This document shows, piece by piece, positions 50,507-59,744 of a stretch of DNA of 64,000 nucleotides (position 1 is the stretch's first letter; the number at the start of each line of letters is the position of its first letter). The stretch spans positions 868,001 to 932,000 of the forward strand of contig NZ_SODU01000001.1 in assembly GCF_004366075.1 (NCBI RefSeq), read 5' to 3'. The notes under the pieces are model-generated. The model saw only the letters and a program-made list of their open reading frames with translations, made no database searches and was not told the DNA's origin. Made by a program: the position numbers and the translations under genes. The DNA is from Kribbella pratensis. GTDB taxonomy: Bacteria > Actinomycetota > Actinomycetes > Propionibacteriales > Kribbellaceae.

Positions 50507-51310
50507 TCAGTCCGTCAACCGCGCCAACGCCTCCGCACTCGCACTGCCCGGTTCCGCCGTGCCGACGAGCAGCTGCTGACCGGGTGCGGCCCGGACGTCG
50601 AAGGTCTGGTAGGTCAGCTCGATCCGGCCGGCCTGCGGGTGGTTGAAGATCTTGTACGCCCGGCTGAACCCGCGCGCCGTCCGGTCCTCCCAGAGTGCCC
50701 GGAACTCGGGCGATCGCGACAGCAGGTCCGCCACCTGCGCCGCGATCTCGACGTCGTCCGGGTACGCCGCCGCGTTGAACCGGACCGCGTGGACCGCCCG
50801 TCGTACGACCGCCTCCCAGTCGCCGAAAATTTCCCGCGCCTGCGGATGGTCGAACATCATCCGCAGCATGTTCGTCATCCCGAACGGTGCCAGCAGCGCC
50901 TGCGCCACGCGGTTCGTCGCGAGGATCTCGTACGCCGGATTCAGCACGTAGGCCGCCGCGGTCGGGAAGTTGTCGAGCAACTGCAACAGCGCCGGATGCA
51001 CCTGATCCCGTGCGGCTCCAAGGGCGGGCGCCGGGGCCAGGCCGGCCAGCCGGAACAGGTGCGCGCGGGCGTCCGGGTCGAGCCGCAACGCGTGGGCGAT
51101 CCCGTTGAGGACCTGCGCCGACGGATTCCGCTCGCGGCCTTGCTCGAGCCGCGTGTAGTAGTCGGCGCTGACCACAGCCAGCACGGCGACCTCCTCGCGC
51201 CGCAGGCCCGCGACGCGCCGGTCCCGACCTGCCGGCAGGCCCACCGCGGTCGGCTCCACCCGGGCCCGCTCGGCACGCAGGAACGCGCCGAGATCGTCCA
51301 CCGCTCGCAT
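50507..51310 (-). CDS. XRE-family regulator with MmyB-like ligand-binding domain
   Basis: 267 aa from ATG 51310. HTH: LGAFLRAERARVEPTAVGLPAG...VAGLRREEVAVLAVVSADYYTRLEQGRERNPS, then the MmyB-like PAS-type sensor domain (LGAARDQVHPALLQLLDNFPTAAAYVLNPAYEILATN...). Regulators of this kind often control a neighbouring oxidoreductase or hydrolase; here the MBL gene downstream is the candidate. TAGTCT lies 7 nt before the ATG. Confidence 0.9.
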   Translation of the reverse strand: MRAVDDLGAFLRAERARVEPTAVGLPAGRDRRVAGLRREEVAVLAVVSADYYTRLEQGRERNPSAQVLNGIAHALRLDPDARAHLFRLAGLAPAPALGAARDQVHPALLQLLDNFPTAAAYVLNPAYEILATNRVAQALLAPFGMTNMLRMMFDHPQAREIFGDWEAVVRRAVHAVRFNAAAYPDDVEIAAQVADLLSRSPEFRALWEDRTARGFSRAYKIFNHPQAGRIELTYQTFDVRAAPGQQLLVGTAEPGSASAEALARLTD

Positions 51311-51315
51311 GCCGC

Positions 51316-51840
51316 TCAGACTACGCGCCGCCAGGCGTCCGCCGTGAGCGAGTAGACGGTGGCGTCGAACGGTACGCCGTCGTCCTCGAGCACCGCCTCG
51401 TGGTCGAAGGTCATGCCGAGGCGGCGCATGACGGCGATGCTGCGCTCGTTGGGCGAGTCGGTGACGGCGATGATGCGCGGCAGCCCCATGGTCGCGAAAC
51501 CGTGCTCCAGCCACGACGCCGCCGCCTCGGTCGCGTATCCGTGGCCCCAGTACTCCCGCGCCAGCCGCCACCCGATCTCGAGGTCGTCCGGGTACCACTG
51601 CTCCTTGCTCAGTCCGCACGCGCCGAGGAACACACCGTCCGAGCGTCGCTCGACCGCGAGGAACCCGAACCCCTGTGCTTCGTAGAACGCATTGATCACC
51701 CGGGCGGTCCGGTCCGAGTCCTCACGACTCATCGGCGGCCCGAGATACTGGGTGACCTCGGGATCCGCGTTCAGCGCGGCCCACGGTTCCAGGTCGGACT
51801 CGCGGAACGGGCGCAGTACCAGGCGTTCCGTCGTACGCAT
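51316..51840 (-). CDS. GNAT-family N-acetyltransferase (RimJ/RimL type)
   Basis: 174 aa, ATG start with GAGGGGG upstream. TTERLVLRPFRESDLEPWAAL start, GACGLSK, EIGWRLAREYWGHGYATEAA (acetyl-CoA binding R/Q-x-x-G-x-G/A) and VTDSPNERSIAVMRRLGMTF. Typical of acyltransferases of the RimJ/RimL subgroup. The substrate is unknown. Confidence 0.9.
   Translation of the reverse strand: MRTTERLVLRPFRESDLEPWAALNADPEVTQYLGPPMSREDSDRTARVINAFYEAQGFGFLAVERRSDGVFLGACGLSKEQWYPDDLEIGWRLAREYWGHGYATEAAASWLEHGFATMGLPRIIAVTDSPNERSIAVMRRLGMTFDHEAVLEDDGVPFDATVYSLTADAWRRVV
51318..51323 (-). promoter_or_regulatory. -10 element of the XRE gene (leaderless)
   Basis: TAGTCT-GAGCGGC-ATG on the minus strand. The hexamer is inside the last codons of the GNAT gene, so the regulator can be transcribed separately. 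Confidence 0.5.
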
Positions 51841-51849
51841 GAATCCCCC

Positions 51850-52653
51850 TCAGCGAGTGGCGTAGAACGCTACTGCTGCTGAGGATGCCACGTTGAGGGA
51901 GTCGACGCCGCCGGCCATCGGGATGCGTACGGTCAGGTCTGCCTGTTCGAGCACGTGCGGTTTGAGGCCGTGGCCTTCGGTGCCGAAGATCAGCGCGAGC
52001 TTGTCGTCCTTGCGGTCAGCGAGCTCGTCGAGCGTGATCGAGTCGTCGGCGAGCGCCATCGCGGCGGCGACGTACCCGCGGTCCTGAAGGTGCCGCAGGT
52101 CGCCGGGCCAGCTCTGCAGGCGGGTCCACGGGACCTGGAAGACGGTCCCCATCGACACCTTGATCGAGCGCCGGTACAGCGGGTCGGCGCACGTCGGCGT
52201 CACCAGGACCAGCCCGACGCCGAGCGCGGCGGCGGCGCGGAACCCGGCTCCGACGTTGGTGTGGTCAACGACCTCGTCGAAGATCGCGATCCGCCGTACG
52301 TCGTCCGTCAGGAGGTCCGGCAGCGGTACGGCGGGTTGGCGCTTGTACGACGCCAGCGCGCCGCGGTGCACGTGGAACCCGGTGACCTGCTCGGCCAGCT
52401 CCTCCGACACGACGTACACCGGCTTGTCCGGCCATTTCTCCAGCACGTCCTGCAACGAGTCGAGCCACCGAGGTGCCAGCAGGAACGACCGCGGCTCGTA
52501 CCCGGCGTCCGCCGCCCGGCGAATCACCTTGTCCCCCTCGGCGATGAACAACCCATGCTCTTCTTCGAGGAGCCGCCGCAGACTGACCTCCCGCAACCGA
52601 ACGTAATCGGAAAGCCGCGAGTCGCCCGCGTCCTCGACCGGCACCAGCGTCAC
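51850..52653 (-). CDS. TrmH/SpoU-family RNA 2'-O-methyltransferase
   Basis: 267 aa from GTG 52653, which overlaps the cysG stop (GTGA). N-terminal substrate-binding domain (SDYVRLREVSLRRLLEEEHGLFIAEGDKVIRRA), then the SPOUT knot: AIFDEVVDHTNVGAGFRAAAALG, SIKVSMGTVFQVPW, LIFGTEGHGL and IPMAGGVDSLNVASSAAVAFY. Motifs 1-3 are complete, so an active rRNA or tRNA ribose methylase is expected; target not known. Last gene of cobT-cysG-trmH. Confidence 0.92.
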   Translation of the reverse strand: MTLVPVEDAGDSRLSDYVRLREVSLRRLLEEEHGLFIAEGDKVIRRAADAGYEPRSFLLAPRWLDSLQDVLEKWPDKPVYVVSEELAEQVTGFHVHRGALASYKRQPAVPLPDLLTDDVRRIAIFDEVVDHTNVGAGFRAAAALGVGLVLVTPTCADPLYRRSIKVSMGTVFQVPWTRLQSWPGDLRHLQDRGYVAAAMALADDSITLDELADRKDDKLALIFGTEGHGLKPHVLEQADLTVRIPMAGGVDSLNVASSAAVAFYATR

Positions 52654-53912
52654 GCGGACTCCACGTCCGATCCGTCTCCCACGCCTTCCGCCGTGGTCGA
52701 TCCGACGCGTGCCTGCTCGGCCACCTCCACCACGTTGCCGATGACAACGATCGCCGGTGCGCCGACGCCCTCGTCCGCCATCGCCTGTGCGATCCCGGCA
52801 AGGTCCGACGTGACCATCCGCTGCCCCGGAAGGGTGCCGTCGGCAATCGCCGCCGCGGGCGTCCCCGCCGGGCGACCACCCTCGATCAAGCGGGACGCGA
52901 TCGCCGGCAGGTTCTCGACTGCCATCAGCAAGACCAGCGTCCCGTGCAACTGCGCCAACGCATCCCAGTTCACCAGCGAGTCCGGATGGGACGGCGGAAT
53001 GTGTCCTGACACCACCGTGAACTCGTGCGTCACCCCGCGATGCGTCACCGGGATCCCGGAAACCGCCGGCACCGAGATGGAGCTCGTGATCCCAGGCACC
53101 ACGGTCCACGGGACCCCGGCTGCCGCGCACGCCAGCGCCTCCTCGAACCCGCGCCCGAACACGTACGGATCCCCACCCTTGAGCCGTACGACGACCTTCC
53201 CCTGCTGCCCGCGCTCCACCAGGATCCGGTTGATCTCCTCCTGCTGCGCGGCCCGCCCGCGTGGCAACTTCGCCGCGTCGAACAGCTCGACATCAGGATG
53301 CAGCTCGTCCAGCAACTGCTGCGGCGCCAGCCGGTCCGCGACCACAACATCCGCCTCGGCCAGCAACCGCCGCCCGCGCACGGTGATCAGATCCGGATCG
53401 CCCGGTCCCCCACCGACCAGGTACACCCCGGGCCGCCGGTCCACGTCCCGCGCCGCCAACTCACCGATCCGCAGCCCCTCGAGGATCGCGTCCCGTACGG
53501 CGGCCGACCGGCGGTGATCGCCACCGCCGAGAACGCCGATCGTCACGTTGTCGTGCTGCCCGGACGCCGGCGTCCACGCGGTGGCGCGGGACCGGTCGTC
53601 CGATCGCACGCAGAAGATCCGCCGTTCCTCCGCCTCCGCCGACACCTGATCGTTGACCGCGGCATCGTCCGTCGCGACGACGACGTACCAGGCTCCGTCG
53701 AGGTCACCAGCGGCGTACCCGCGCTCGATCCAGGTCAGCGAGGGGTTGCCGAGCAACCCCTCGATCGTCGGCGTGATCGACGGCGAGACGAGGTCGATCC
53801 GCGCCCCGGACTCGAGCAGCCGCGGCAACCGTCGCTGGGCGACACCGCCGCCGCCGACGACGACCACGCGCCGTCCTTCGAGGACGAGACCGGACAGGTA
53901 CTGGTTTGTCAC
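52650..53912 (-). CDS. cysG: Siroheme synthase/uroporphyrinogen-III C-methyltransferase (CysG-type)
   Basis: 420 aa. N-terminal Rossmann domain GRRVVVVGGGGVAQRRLPRLLESGARIDLVSP with the Asp in VATDDAAVNDQV (precorrin-2 dehydrogenase part), then SAM-uroporphyrinogen methyltransferase from about residue 160: VYLVGGGPGDPDLITVRGRRLL, RLKGGDPYVFGRG, VPGITSSISVPAVSGIPVTHR. Makes precorrin-2 and, through oxidation, sirohydrochlorin for siroheme or cobalamin. Overlaps cobT and the methyltransferase gene by 4 nt each. Confidence 0.95.
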   Translation of the reverse strand: MTNQYLSGLVLEGRRVVVVGGGGVAQRRLPRLLESGARIDLVSPSITPTIEGLLGNPSLTWIERGYAAGDLDGAWYVVVATDDAAVNDQVSAEAEERRIFCVRSDDRSRATAWTPASGQHDNVTIGVLGGGDHRRSAAVRDAILEGLRIGELAARDVDRRPGVYLVGGGPGDPDLITVRGRRLLAEADVVVADRLAPQQLLDELHPDVELFDAAKLPRGRAAQQEEINRILVERGQQGKVVVRLKGGDPYVFGRGFEEALACAAAGVPWTVVPGITSSISVPAVSGIPVTHRGVTHEFTVVSGHIPPSHPDSLVNWDALAQLHGTLVLLMAVENLPAIASRLIEGGRPAGTPAAAIADGTLPGQRMVTSDLAGIAQAMADEGVGAPAIVVIGNVVEVAEQARVGSTTAEGVGDGSDVESA

Positions 53913-54955
53913 GAAGAAATCCCCGCGTCCTCGAACGTGGCCATCTCGGCGAGCGCACGGACCGCACAGGTCAGGATCGGGTACGCGAGCACCGCGCCGG
54001 TCCCCTCACCGAGCCGCAGGTCCAGGTCCACGAGCGGCTGCAGGCCGAGCTGCTTGAGCGCGACCGCGTGCCCAGGCTCGGCGGACCGGTGCCCGGCGAC
54101 GCAGTAGTCGATGACGGCCGGGTGGAACGCCTGCGCCACCAGCGCGGCCGCCCCGGCGATCACGCCGTCCAGGATCACCGGGACCTTGTTGGCCGCGGCG
54201 CCGAGGATGTACCCGGCGAGAGCAGCATGCTCCAGACCGCCGTACGCCTGCAGAGCCTTGAGCGGTTCGGTCGGCGGTACGGCGTGGAGCACGAGAGCAT
54301 CCCGTACGACGCCTGTCTTGTGGGCGAGCGCCGCGTCGTCGATGCCCGTCCCGCGACCCGTGACGGCGTCTGCGGTCGCGCCCGTGAAGGTCGCGATCAG
54401 CGCTGCCGAGGCGGTGGTGTTGGCGATGCCCATGTCGCCGGTCAGCAGGCAGCGGTACCCGTCCTGGACCAGCTCGTCAGCCAGGTCGAATCCGACCGCG
54501 ATCGCTGCCCGCGCCTCGTCCTCGGTCAGCGCATCGGTCTGCGAGAGGTCGCGCGTGCCCGGGCGGACCTTCGCGTGCACGATGTCCAGCTGCTCGACCG
54601 GGGTGGCGACACCTACGTCAACGACGCGGACGTCGACACCGTTGTTCTTGGCGAACGCATTCACGGCCGCGCCGCCGCCGGCGAAGTTCGCCAGCATCGC
54701 GGCGGTCACTTCCTGCGGCCACGGGGACACGTTCTGCGCATGGACGCCGTGATCGGCCGCGAACACCGACACCACGGCCGGGGCCGGCACGGCCTGCGTT
54801 CCGGTCATCCCGGCCACCTTCACGGACAGCTCCTCGAGCACACCGAGCGACCCGGCCGGCTTCGTCAGCTGCGCATGCCGCTCCTCGGCCGCCCGCATCG
54901 CTCCGGAATCCGCCGGAGCAATCCGCTCCAGGTACTCCTCCAGCGCGCCGTCCAT
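53909..54955 (-). CDS. cobT: Nicotinate-nucleotide:dimethylbenzimidazole phosphoribosyltransferase CobT
   Basis: 348 aa from ATG 54955 (GGAGG 5 nt upstream; ATG 54967 would lack a ribosome binding site). Motifs: [70 protein letters not shown] and the C-terminal [15 protein letters not shown] with the catalytic Glu. Forms the lower-ligand nucleotide of cobalamin. No cobalamin riboswitch is visible upstream (158 nt to the divergent PEBP gene). Confidence 0.95.
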   Translation of the reverse strand: MDGALEEYLERIAPADSGAMRAAEERHAQLTKPAGSLGVLEELSVKVAGMTGTQAVPAPAVVSVFAADHGVHAQNVSPWPQEVTAAMLANFAGGGAAVNAFAKNNGVDVRVVDVGVATPVEQLDIVHAKVRPGTRDLSQTDALTEDEARAAIAVGFDLADELVQDGYRCLLTGDMGIANTTASAALIATFTGATADAVTGRGTGIDDAALAHKTGVVRDALVLHAVPPTEPLKALQAYGGLEHAALAGYILGAAANKVPVILDGVIAGAAALVAQAFHPAVIDYCVAGHRSAEPGHAVALKQLGLQPLVDLDLRLGEGTGAVLAYPILTCAVRALAEMATFEDAGISS

Positions 54956-55054
54956 CGCGTCCTCCATCCGTTCCCGTCCACCGGTCCGGCCGACGGTCCC
55001 GTCGTACCGCTCCGATCTTCGCATCCTCGAGTGTGTCCCCTGGGACGGACCGAC

Positions 55055-55090
55055 GGGATGTGGACAGTAATGTCGGGATCACCACATCCC
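55055..55090. promoter_or_regulatory. Dyad in the PEBP promoter
   Basis: GGGATGTGG (55055-55063) and CCACATCCC (55082-55090) are perfect 9-bp arms 18 nt apart. A -10-like TAATGT (55068-55073) lies between them. Possible operator between cobT and the PEBP gene; no regulator is adjacent. Confidence 0.5.
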
Positions 55091-55113
55091 GCGAGATCCC
55101 GGAGGGCTCACAG

Positions 55114-55644
55114 ATGTCGCTCGATCGTCCCGTCGCACCGGACCCGTACGAACTCCTCCCGGAGGTCGGTTCGTTCACCGTCACCAGCACCGACGTCGCC
55201 GACGGCGAGCCGTTGTCCGACGACCACGCGTTCGCGGGCGGCAACACGTCGCCGCAGCTCAGCTGGTCCGGTTTCCCGGCGGAGACCAAGGCCTTCGTCG
55301 TGACCTGCTACGACCCCGACGCCCCGATCGTCTCCGGCTTCTGGCACTGGGTCCTGGTCAACCTCCCGGCCACCGTCACCGAGCTCCCCACCGGCGCCGG
55401 CACCACCGAACGCCTCGACAACGGCGCCTTCCACGTCCGCAACGACTTCGGCACCAAGTCCTTCGGCGGCGCCGCCCCACCCGCAGGCGACCAGATTCAC
55501 CGCTACTACTTCGTCGTCCACGCCATCGACGTGGAAGCCCTGGACGTCGACTCCGACGCCTCGCCCGCAGTAGTCGGCTTCAACCTAGCCTTCCACACCC
55601 TCGCCCGAGCCATCCTCACCCCGACCTACCAGATCCCGGAGTGA
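55114..55644 (+). CDS. YbhB/YbcL-type PEBP (Raf kinase inhibitor-like) protein
   Basis: 176 aa, GGAGGG 7 nt upstream. [39 protein letters not shown] (D-P-D-A-P and the His ligand pocket) and [21 protein letters not shown] are the PEBP motifs. Binds anionic ligands; bacterial role unclear. Convergent with the next gene, 1 nt between the stops. Confidence 0.93.
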   Translation: MSLDRPVAPDPYELLPEVGSFTVTSTDVADGEPLSDDHAFAGGNTSPQLSWSGFPAETKAFVVTCYDPDAPIVSGFWHWVLVNLPATVTELPTGAGTTERLDNGAFHVRNDFGTKSFGGAAPPAGDQIHRYYFVVHAIDVEALDVDSDASPAVVGFNLAFHTLARAILTPTYQIPE

Positions 55645-55645
55645 C

Positions 55646-56065
55646 TCACTGTCCGGTGGGCCGCCCTTCCTCGGCCCACCGGCTGATCTGGTACGCCACG
55701 CTGTCGGGCGGCGGTGGGTCCCCAGACAGCTCGCTCGACGTCATCTTCGGACTGAACGGCAGCAGCTCGACGACCCCGGATCGGCGATGGATCTCCAGGA
55801 AGACCCCGAACGGCTTGTAGTCGAACCTCGCAAACGCGACGTCCGAACGCGGGATCCGGACAGTGCTGAGGACACGCCGCAGGACGACCTCGTCATCGTC
55901 CAGACGCAGTTCGATCCGCAGTGCGGCGATGAACGGCAGGAGGGCCACTACGATCGCCGGCGCGACCTCCGGTTCGATCACCGTCGCCGCCACGGCAGCG
56001 AGGACTGGGATGCCGAGCCCGATGCGCGTGATCCGGTGAGCGCCCCAACGGCGTTGGCCGGTCAC
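55646..56065 (-). CDS. Hypothetical membrane protein with PH-like domain
   Basis: 139 aa from GTG 56065, 1 nt after the YchJ gene stop. Two adjacent hydrophobic segments (ITRIGLGIPVLAAVAATVI and APAIVVALLPFIAALRIEL), then a beta-rich part (LDDDEVVLRRVLSTVRIPRSDVAFARF). Two TMs followed by such strands resemble bacterial PH-like membrane proteins; not certain. Function unknown. Confidence 0.75.
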   Translation of the reverse strand: MTGQRRWGAHRITRIGLGIPVLAAVAATVIEPEVAPAIVVALLPFIAALRIELRLDDDEVVLRRVLSTVRIPRSDVAFARFDYKPFGVFLEIHRRSGVVELLPFSPKMTSSELSGDPPPPDSVAYQISRWAEEGRPTGQ

Positions 56066-56066
56066 G

Positions 56067-56444
56067 TCAGAGAGCCTCGACGTACACCCATTCGCCGGCT
56101 TCGCGGGTGAAGGTGCTGGTTTCGGATTGGGTGCCTGGGTTGCCGTTTCTGGTGTAGTGGGCGTGGAACTCGACCGTGCCTTCGCTGTGGAAGGGGCTGC
56201 CGCCGGTGGTGCTGACGATTTCCAGGCCGGTCCATTTCTGGCCTGGGGTGAAGTCGATCGTCGCCGGGCGGGTGGTGAGGGACCAGGTCCGGCGCAGGTA
56301 CGCCGCATCGTGCATCACGAAGGCGGCGTACCTGGACCGCATCAGCTGCTCCGCCGTGGTGGCCGTCGCTTCGCCGCGGTGCAGGCGGCCGCAGCAGTCG
56401 GCGTACGGCAGGTCTTGTCCGCAGGGGCAGGTGGGAACTGGCAT
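56067..56444 (-). CDS. YchJ-family protein with N-terminal SEC-C zinc motif
   Basis: 125 aa from ATG 56444. N-terminal CPCGQDLPYADCCGRLHRG is the SEC-C-type zinc site, followed by the YchJ middle domain (TAEQLMRSRYAAFVMHDAAYLRRTW) with an NTF2-like strand set ending in FTREAGEWVYVEA. UPF0225 family, role unknown. GACAAT lies 6 nt before the ATG (leaderless-type). Confidence 0.9.
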   Translation of the reverse strand: MPVPTCPCGQDLPYADCCGRLHRGEATATTAEQLMRSRYAAFVMHDAAYLRRTWSLTTRPATIDFTPGQKWTGLEIVSTTGGSPFHSEGTVEFHAHYTRNGNPGTQSETSTFTREAGEWVYVEAL

Positions 56445-56493
56445 GTGCCGATTGTCCCCGATCCGTCGGCCGCGCTCGTGATCTACTGCGGTG

Positions 56494-57357
56494 ATGGTGA
56501 CCGAGGCGGCACGCTGGCGACGGCAGATGGCGCGGCCCGTTCTCGACTGGTACGCCGCTGTGGAAGGCGTCGACGCGGTGATGCTGGGTGGCTCGACTGC
56601 CCGTGGCGACGCGGATCGCTGGTCGGATGTCGAGATCGGCGTGTTCTGGCGACAGCCGCCGACGCCTGCTGAGCGTCTCGCGGTCGCGGGAGCAGCTGAG
56701 GTGCGGTTGGTGAACGTCGACGGTCCGCCGTGGGACGACCAGCTGTACCTGGGCGAGCCGCGGCCGGACGGGCTGATGGTCGAAGTCGCCCACACGCTGA
56801 CGCAGACCGTCGAACGCGCCTTGGACGAGTTGCTCAAGGGCAAACCCGATGGCCAGGTCATGCAGTTGGCTCAGGGGATCATCGACGGCCGCGAGGTGAT
56901 CGGGCCGCGGGCGGAGCTCATCGCGGGCTGGCAGGAGCGCGTGGCGACGTACCCGCGTGACCTGGCGATCGCCGTCGTACGGCACAACGGGAACATCGAG
57001 AAGTTCTGGCGCTGGCGGATGTTCTTCGAGCGGGACAACCCGCTGCTCGTCGCGCGCGAGTTCGTGCGCATGACCAACCAACTGCTCAACGTTCTCTACG
57101 CGCTCAACGGCCGGTACAGCGGTCACGTGCTCGCCTTCAAACGCCTCGACGCGCTCGACCTCCCCCTGGCGCCACCGTCTCTCGCCGCCCGCATCCGCGC
57201 CGTCTTCGACCGCCCCGCCCCCGAGGGCGCGCAGACCCTGCACGACCTCATCGAGGAGACCTTCGACCTCGTCGAACACCACCTCCCCGAAGTCGACGTC
57301 GACCTCCTACGCGCCACCTTCCACAGCGAGCGCAAGCCGCTCGAGTCAGCGGACTGA
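56494..57357 (+). CDS. Nucleotidyltransferase-domain protein
   Basis: 287 aa from ATG 56494 (GTG 56491 also possible). Minimal nucleotidyltransferase motif GGSTARGDADRWSDVEIGVF (GS-x4-D-x2-SD) near residues 32-50, followed by a helical C-terminal domain (AVVRHNGNIEKFWRWRMFFERD, then MTNQLLNVLYALNGRYSGHV) as in aminoglycoside nucleotidyltransferase-like or DUF4037-type proteins. Substrate unknown. Its 3' end overlaps the winged-helix gene by 12 nt. Confidence 0.85.
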   Translation: MVTEAARWRRQMARPVLDWYAAVEGVDAVMLGGSTARGDADRWSDVEIGVFWRQPPTPAERLAVAGAAEVRLVNVDGPPWDDQLYLGEPRPDGLMVEVAHTLTQTVERALDELLKGKPDGQVMQLAQGIIDGREVIGPRAELIAGWQERVATYPRDLAIAVVRHNGNIEKFWRWRMFFERDNPLLVAREFVRMTNQLLNVLYALNGRYSGHVLAFKRLDALDLPLAPPSLAARIRAVFDRPAPEGAQTLHDLIEETFDLVEHHLPEVDVDLLRATFHSERKPLESAD

Positions 57358-58294
57358 GAGCCGCGGATCCCGAACCGGCAGGGTCGCGACCTCCGCGCAC
57401 AGGTCGTCGTACTGCTCCTGACCGAGCTTCTCCGACAGCACCACGTCGACGTGGCCGCCTTTCCGGCCCCAAGCACCGACGATCCGCCCGTCGATCAGCA
57501 AACCGTTGGGATGGAAGGAGTCGGCAGCCGCGGTCAGGGCCCGCAGACCGGGCGCGATGAACCGGCCGTCGCGGTCGCGACCGAACAGCCGCAGATCCGG
57601 TGCCGCCAGCAACCGCATCCCACGCGGCTCCTCCGCGGACCACAGACGGTCCGCGTCGTCCCGAAGTACCCAGCCGGGTACGCCGTCGAAGTCGACCTCG
57701 ACCAACTCATCGGCGATTGCATTCCACACCACGCGCGCATCGGACGGCGACATCCCGGACCACCACGTGAACACCTTCGGCGTTGTGGGCCCGAAGCAAT
57801 GAACGTGCCGTCGGCAGAGCTCCAGCCGTGCGTCGGCCACGTCGATGTCCGGCCGCGGCACCTCACGCGCCCACAGCGACGTCGTGTCCCACCGCACCGC
57901 GATCCGCCCACTCGCACACGCCTCACGCAGCCCGTGAATCCCGGCCCCGCGCCGCTCCTGCCCACCCAGCGTCCGGCACACGTTTTCCGCGAGTACGTCG
58001 ATCCGCCGCGAATCCAGCGGCATCCGCCCCAGCGTGAACACGCCGAAGTCCCGCGCCGGCAACACGTACACCGCCGCCCGCGGACTGTACGTCTGGATCA
58101 GGGGACGGATGCTCCCAGTCCGCCGGCGAACACCCCGCCATCCGCGCATGCAACCCGAGCAACGCGTCCCGCGGCGCAGTGTCCTGCAACCCGACGTACG
58201 CCGCTCTCTCGTGCGAACCCGGCGGCAGGCGCTCAACCAGATTGTTTACCCGCAGCCGGTAGGCGATGGCCTGCTCCCGCGTCACAATCCGCAT
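57346..58294 (-). pseudogene. Winged-helix DNA-binding domain protein, broken by a single-base frameshift
   Basis: Reading from ATG 58294, the protein MRIVTREQAIAYRLRVNN...LGLHARMAGCSPADWEHPS is the start of the crosslink-repair-type winged-helix family (HTH_42). After a run of four G on the plus strand (58101-58104) the family sequence continues in another frame (LIQTYSPRAAVYVLPARDFGVFTLGRMPLD) to the stop at 57346, ending VDVVLSEKLGQEQYDDL. One base too many in the run would explain it. It may be a real mutation or a sequencing error. Members of the family act in DNA lesion repair. Confidence 0.8.
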
Positions 58295-58331
58295 AACCCC
58301 GACCGTAGCCAGAAAACACGCCACCGCCTGA

Positions 58332-58618
58332 CCTGATTCCGAGGAGCACCGGTCGATCGCGGTCGCGCGGCATGCGGGGCTGGACCTCGTCGGCCGGCTG
58401 CCGCGTACGCACCACGGCGAGATGGTCAGAGCGGGCTGGAGGTACGACGGGCAACCGGTGACGTCTTGGCCGTCACGGTCACCGTCGAGGTCGGCGTACT
58501 CGTCGATCCCCTGTACGACGCCGCGCTCGCCGCCGGTCTGGTCGGGTCGACGCCGCCCGAGGACACACCGTGGTCCCGCCGCACGTTCACCCTGGTCCTG
58601 TCCGAGGGCCACGCCTGA
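58332..58618 (+). pseudogene. Gene remnants between the winged-helix and membrane protein genes
   Basis: The 343-nt gap 58295-58637 has no intact gene. In one frame 58332-58455 reads PDSEEHRSIAVARHAGLDLV then RTHHGEMVRAGWRYDGQPV, which has the composition of an acetyltransferase C-terminus. In another frame 58460-58618 reads DVLAVTVTVEVGVLVDPLYD then LAAGLVGSTPPEDTPWSRRT and ends FTLVLSEGHA-stop. No start codon or ribosome binding site fits either. I interpret them as decayed 3' fragments; family assignment is weak. Confidence 0.4.
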
Positions 58619-58637
58619 CGATCTCGGGGCCGTGCAC

Positions 58638-59147
58638 TCAGCTGCGGAAGTCGTAGTTGTAGACCATGATCGCGCCGACGCCCAGGGCGAGAAGCGCGAG
58701 GATCAGGCCGATAGCTGCCGCTGGCTTTCCGCGGCGGTTGCCGGCGAGCCCTGCGATCGCCAGGGCCAGGGCCGGTAGGGCGAACGGGAAGGCCAGGTAC
58801 TGGCGGATCGGGAACCGGTCGACGAGGTTCGAGAACGGCAGCAACGGCGCGACCAGCCCAGCCAGGCCGAGCAACAGCGCGAGGACACCCAGCACGGCCG
58901 AGCCCATCGGCCGATCGACTCCGGGCGGCAAGGCGGCAACGGGCTGCTGCGCGTGCTCCGGCCAAAGATGCTGCGGGTACCCGTGGCCTGCGGGCGGAGG
59001 GGGCTGTTGCGGATAGGCGCTGGTCTGCCACTGGTGCTGGGCGGCACCTGATTGGGGATAGCCGGAGATGGGCTGCTGCCCATACCCAGGGGCGGGTGAT
59101 TGGGGTACGGCGGGGCGGGGATCCGGCTCCGCTGGGCGGTCGGTCAT
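58638..59147 (-). CDS. Pro/Gln-rich N-terminal membrane protein (DUF4190-like layout)
   Basis: 169 aa from ATG 59147 (GGAG 6 nt upstream). Residues 1-85 are Pro/Gln/Tyr/Gly-rich and disordered (GYGQQPISGYPQ...). Then three TMs: GSAVLGVLALLLGLAGLVAPL, YLAFPFALPALALAIAGLAG, AAIGLILALLALGVGAIMV. The combination is common in actinobacteria, function unknown. Confidence 0.85.
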   Translation of the reverse strand: MTDRPAEPDPRPAVPQSPAPGYGQQPISGYPQSGAAQHQWQTSAYPQQPPPPAGHGYPQHLWPEHAQQPVAALPPGVDRPMGSAVLGVLALLLGLAGLVAPLLPFSNLVDRFPIRQYLAFPFALPALALAIAGLAGNRRGKPAAAIGLILALLALGVGAIMVYNYDFRS

Positions 59148-59251
59148 GGAAGCTCCACACTCGGAGGGCCAGGCGCGAACTTGTGCCTGCTGCGAATGGC
59201 ATCTTCCCCGCTGACGCGGCAACTCCCGAGAAGGTTCCCCGACCTACGCAA

Positions 59252-59722
59252 TTACTCCTCGCGCAGCGGGAAGGCGCGGATGATGACAGCGGTGGGGGTG
59301 CCGGAGATTGGTTCGGTGGTGGTGAAGTCGCGGAGGACTCGGTGGAGACGGGCGCGGAGTTCGGCGAGTTCGCCGTCCGCGAGGCTGACGACCTCGCTGA
59401 ACGCGAAGTCCTCGTCGTCGGAGGTTCTCGCAGCCAACCAACTCGCGTACGCGGTGTCCTCGAGTTCGCGGTTGAGCGTCGACTGCTCCGCCCGCACCCG
59501 GCGCCACGGCTTCACCCGTCCCACCGCGCCGCCTTCCGGCTCGATCACCCCGAGCGCCTCCAGCCGGCGCAGGTGGAACGAGCACGAGCCGGTGCTCTCC
59601 CCCAGCTCGCGCGCGGCGATCGTGGAGGTCGTCGTACCGTCCCGATCGATCAGCGCCAGGAGCGCTTCCCGCAGCGGGTGCGCGCGGACGACGTCCCGAC
59701 GGTTCGGCGTACTGCTCTCCAT
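59252..59722 (-). CDS. ArsR-family transcriptional regulator
   Basis: 156 aa from ATG 59722. Winged HTH near the N-terminus (HPLREALLALIDRDGTTTSTIAARELGESTGSCSFHLRRLEALGVIEPEGG) and a C-terminal helical part. It has no ArsR-type metal-binding Cys pair, so it is a non-metal sensor. TAGGAT-N7-ATG marks a leaderless start. Divergent from a second deformylase gene across a region with three CTTTGCA half-sites, its probable operator. Confidence 0.9.
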   Translation of the reverse strand: MESSTPNRRDVVRAHPLREALLALIDRDGTTTSTIAARELGESTGSCSFHLRRLEALGVIEPEGGAVGRVKPWRRVRAEQSTLNRELEDTAYASWLAARTSDDEDFAFSEVVSLADGELAELRARLHRVLRDFTTTEPISGTPTAVIIRAFPLREE

Positions 59723-59729
59723 GGCGGGC

Positions 59730-59735
59730 ATCCTA
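59730..59735 (-). promoter_or_regulatory. -10 element TAGGAT of the ArsR gene (leaderless)
   Basis: Minus strand TAGGAT-GCCCGCC-ATG (59722), fourth occurrence of this exact arrangement in the window. Confidence 0.65.
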
Positions 59736-59744
59736 TCGACACCT

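Noticed and set aside
54956..55113. Possible cobalamin riboswitch before cobT
   Set aside because: The leader is short and lacks a B12-box-like sequence; no fold of the expected size fits.
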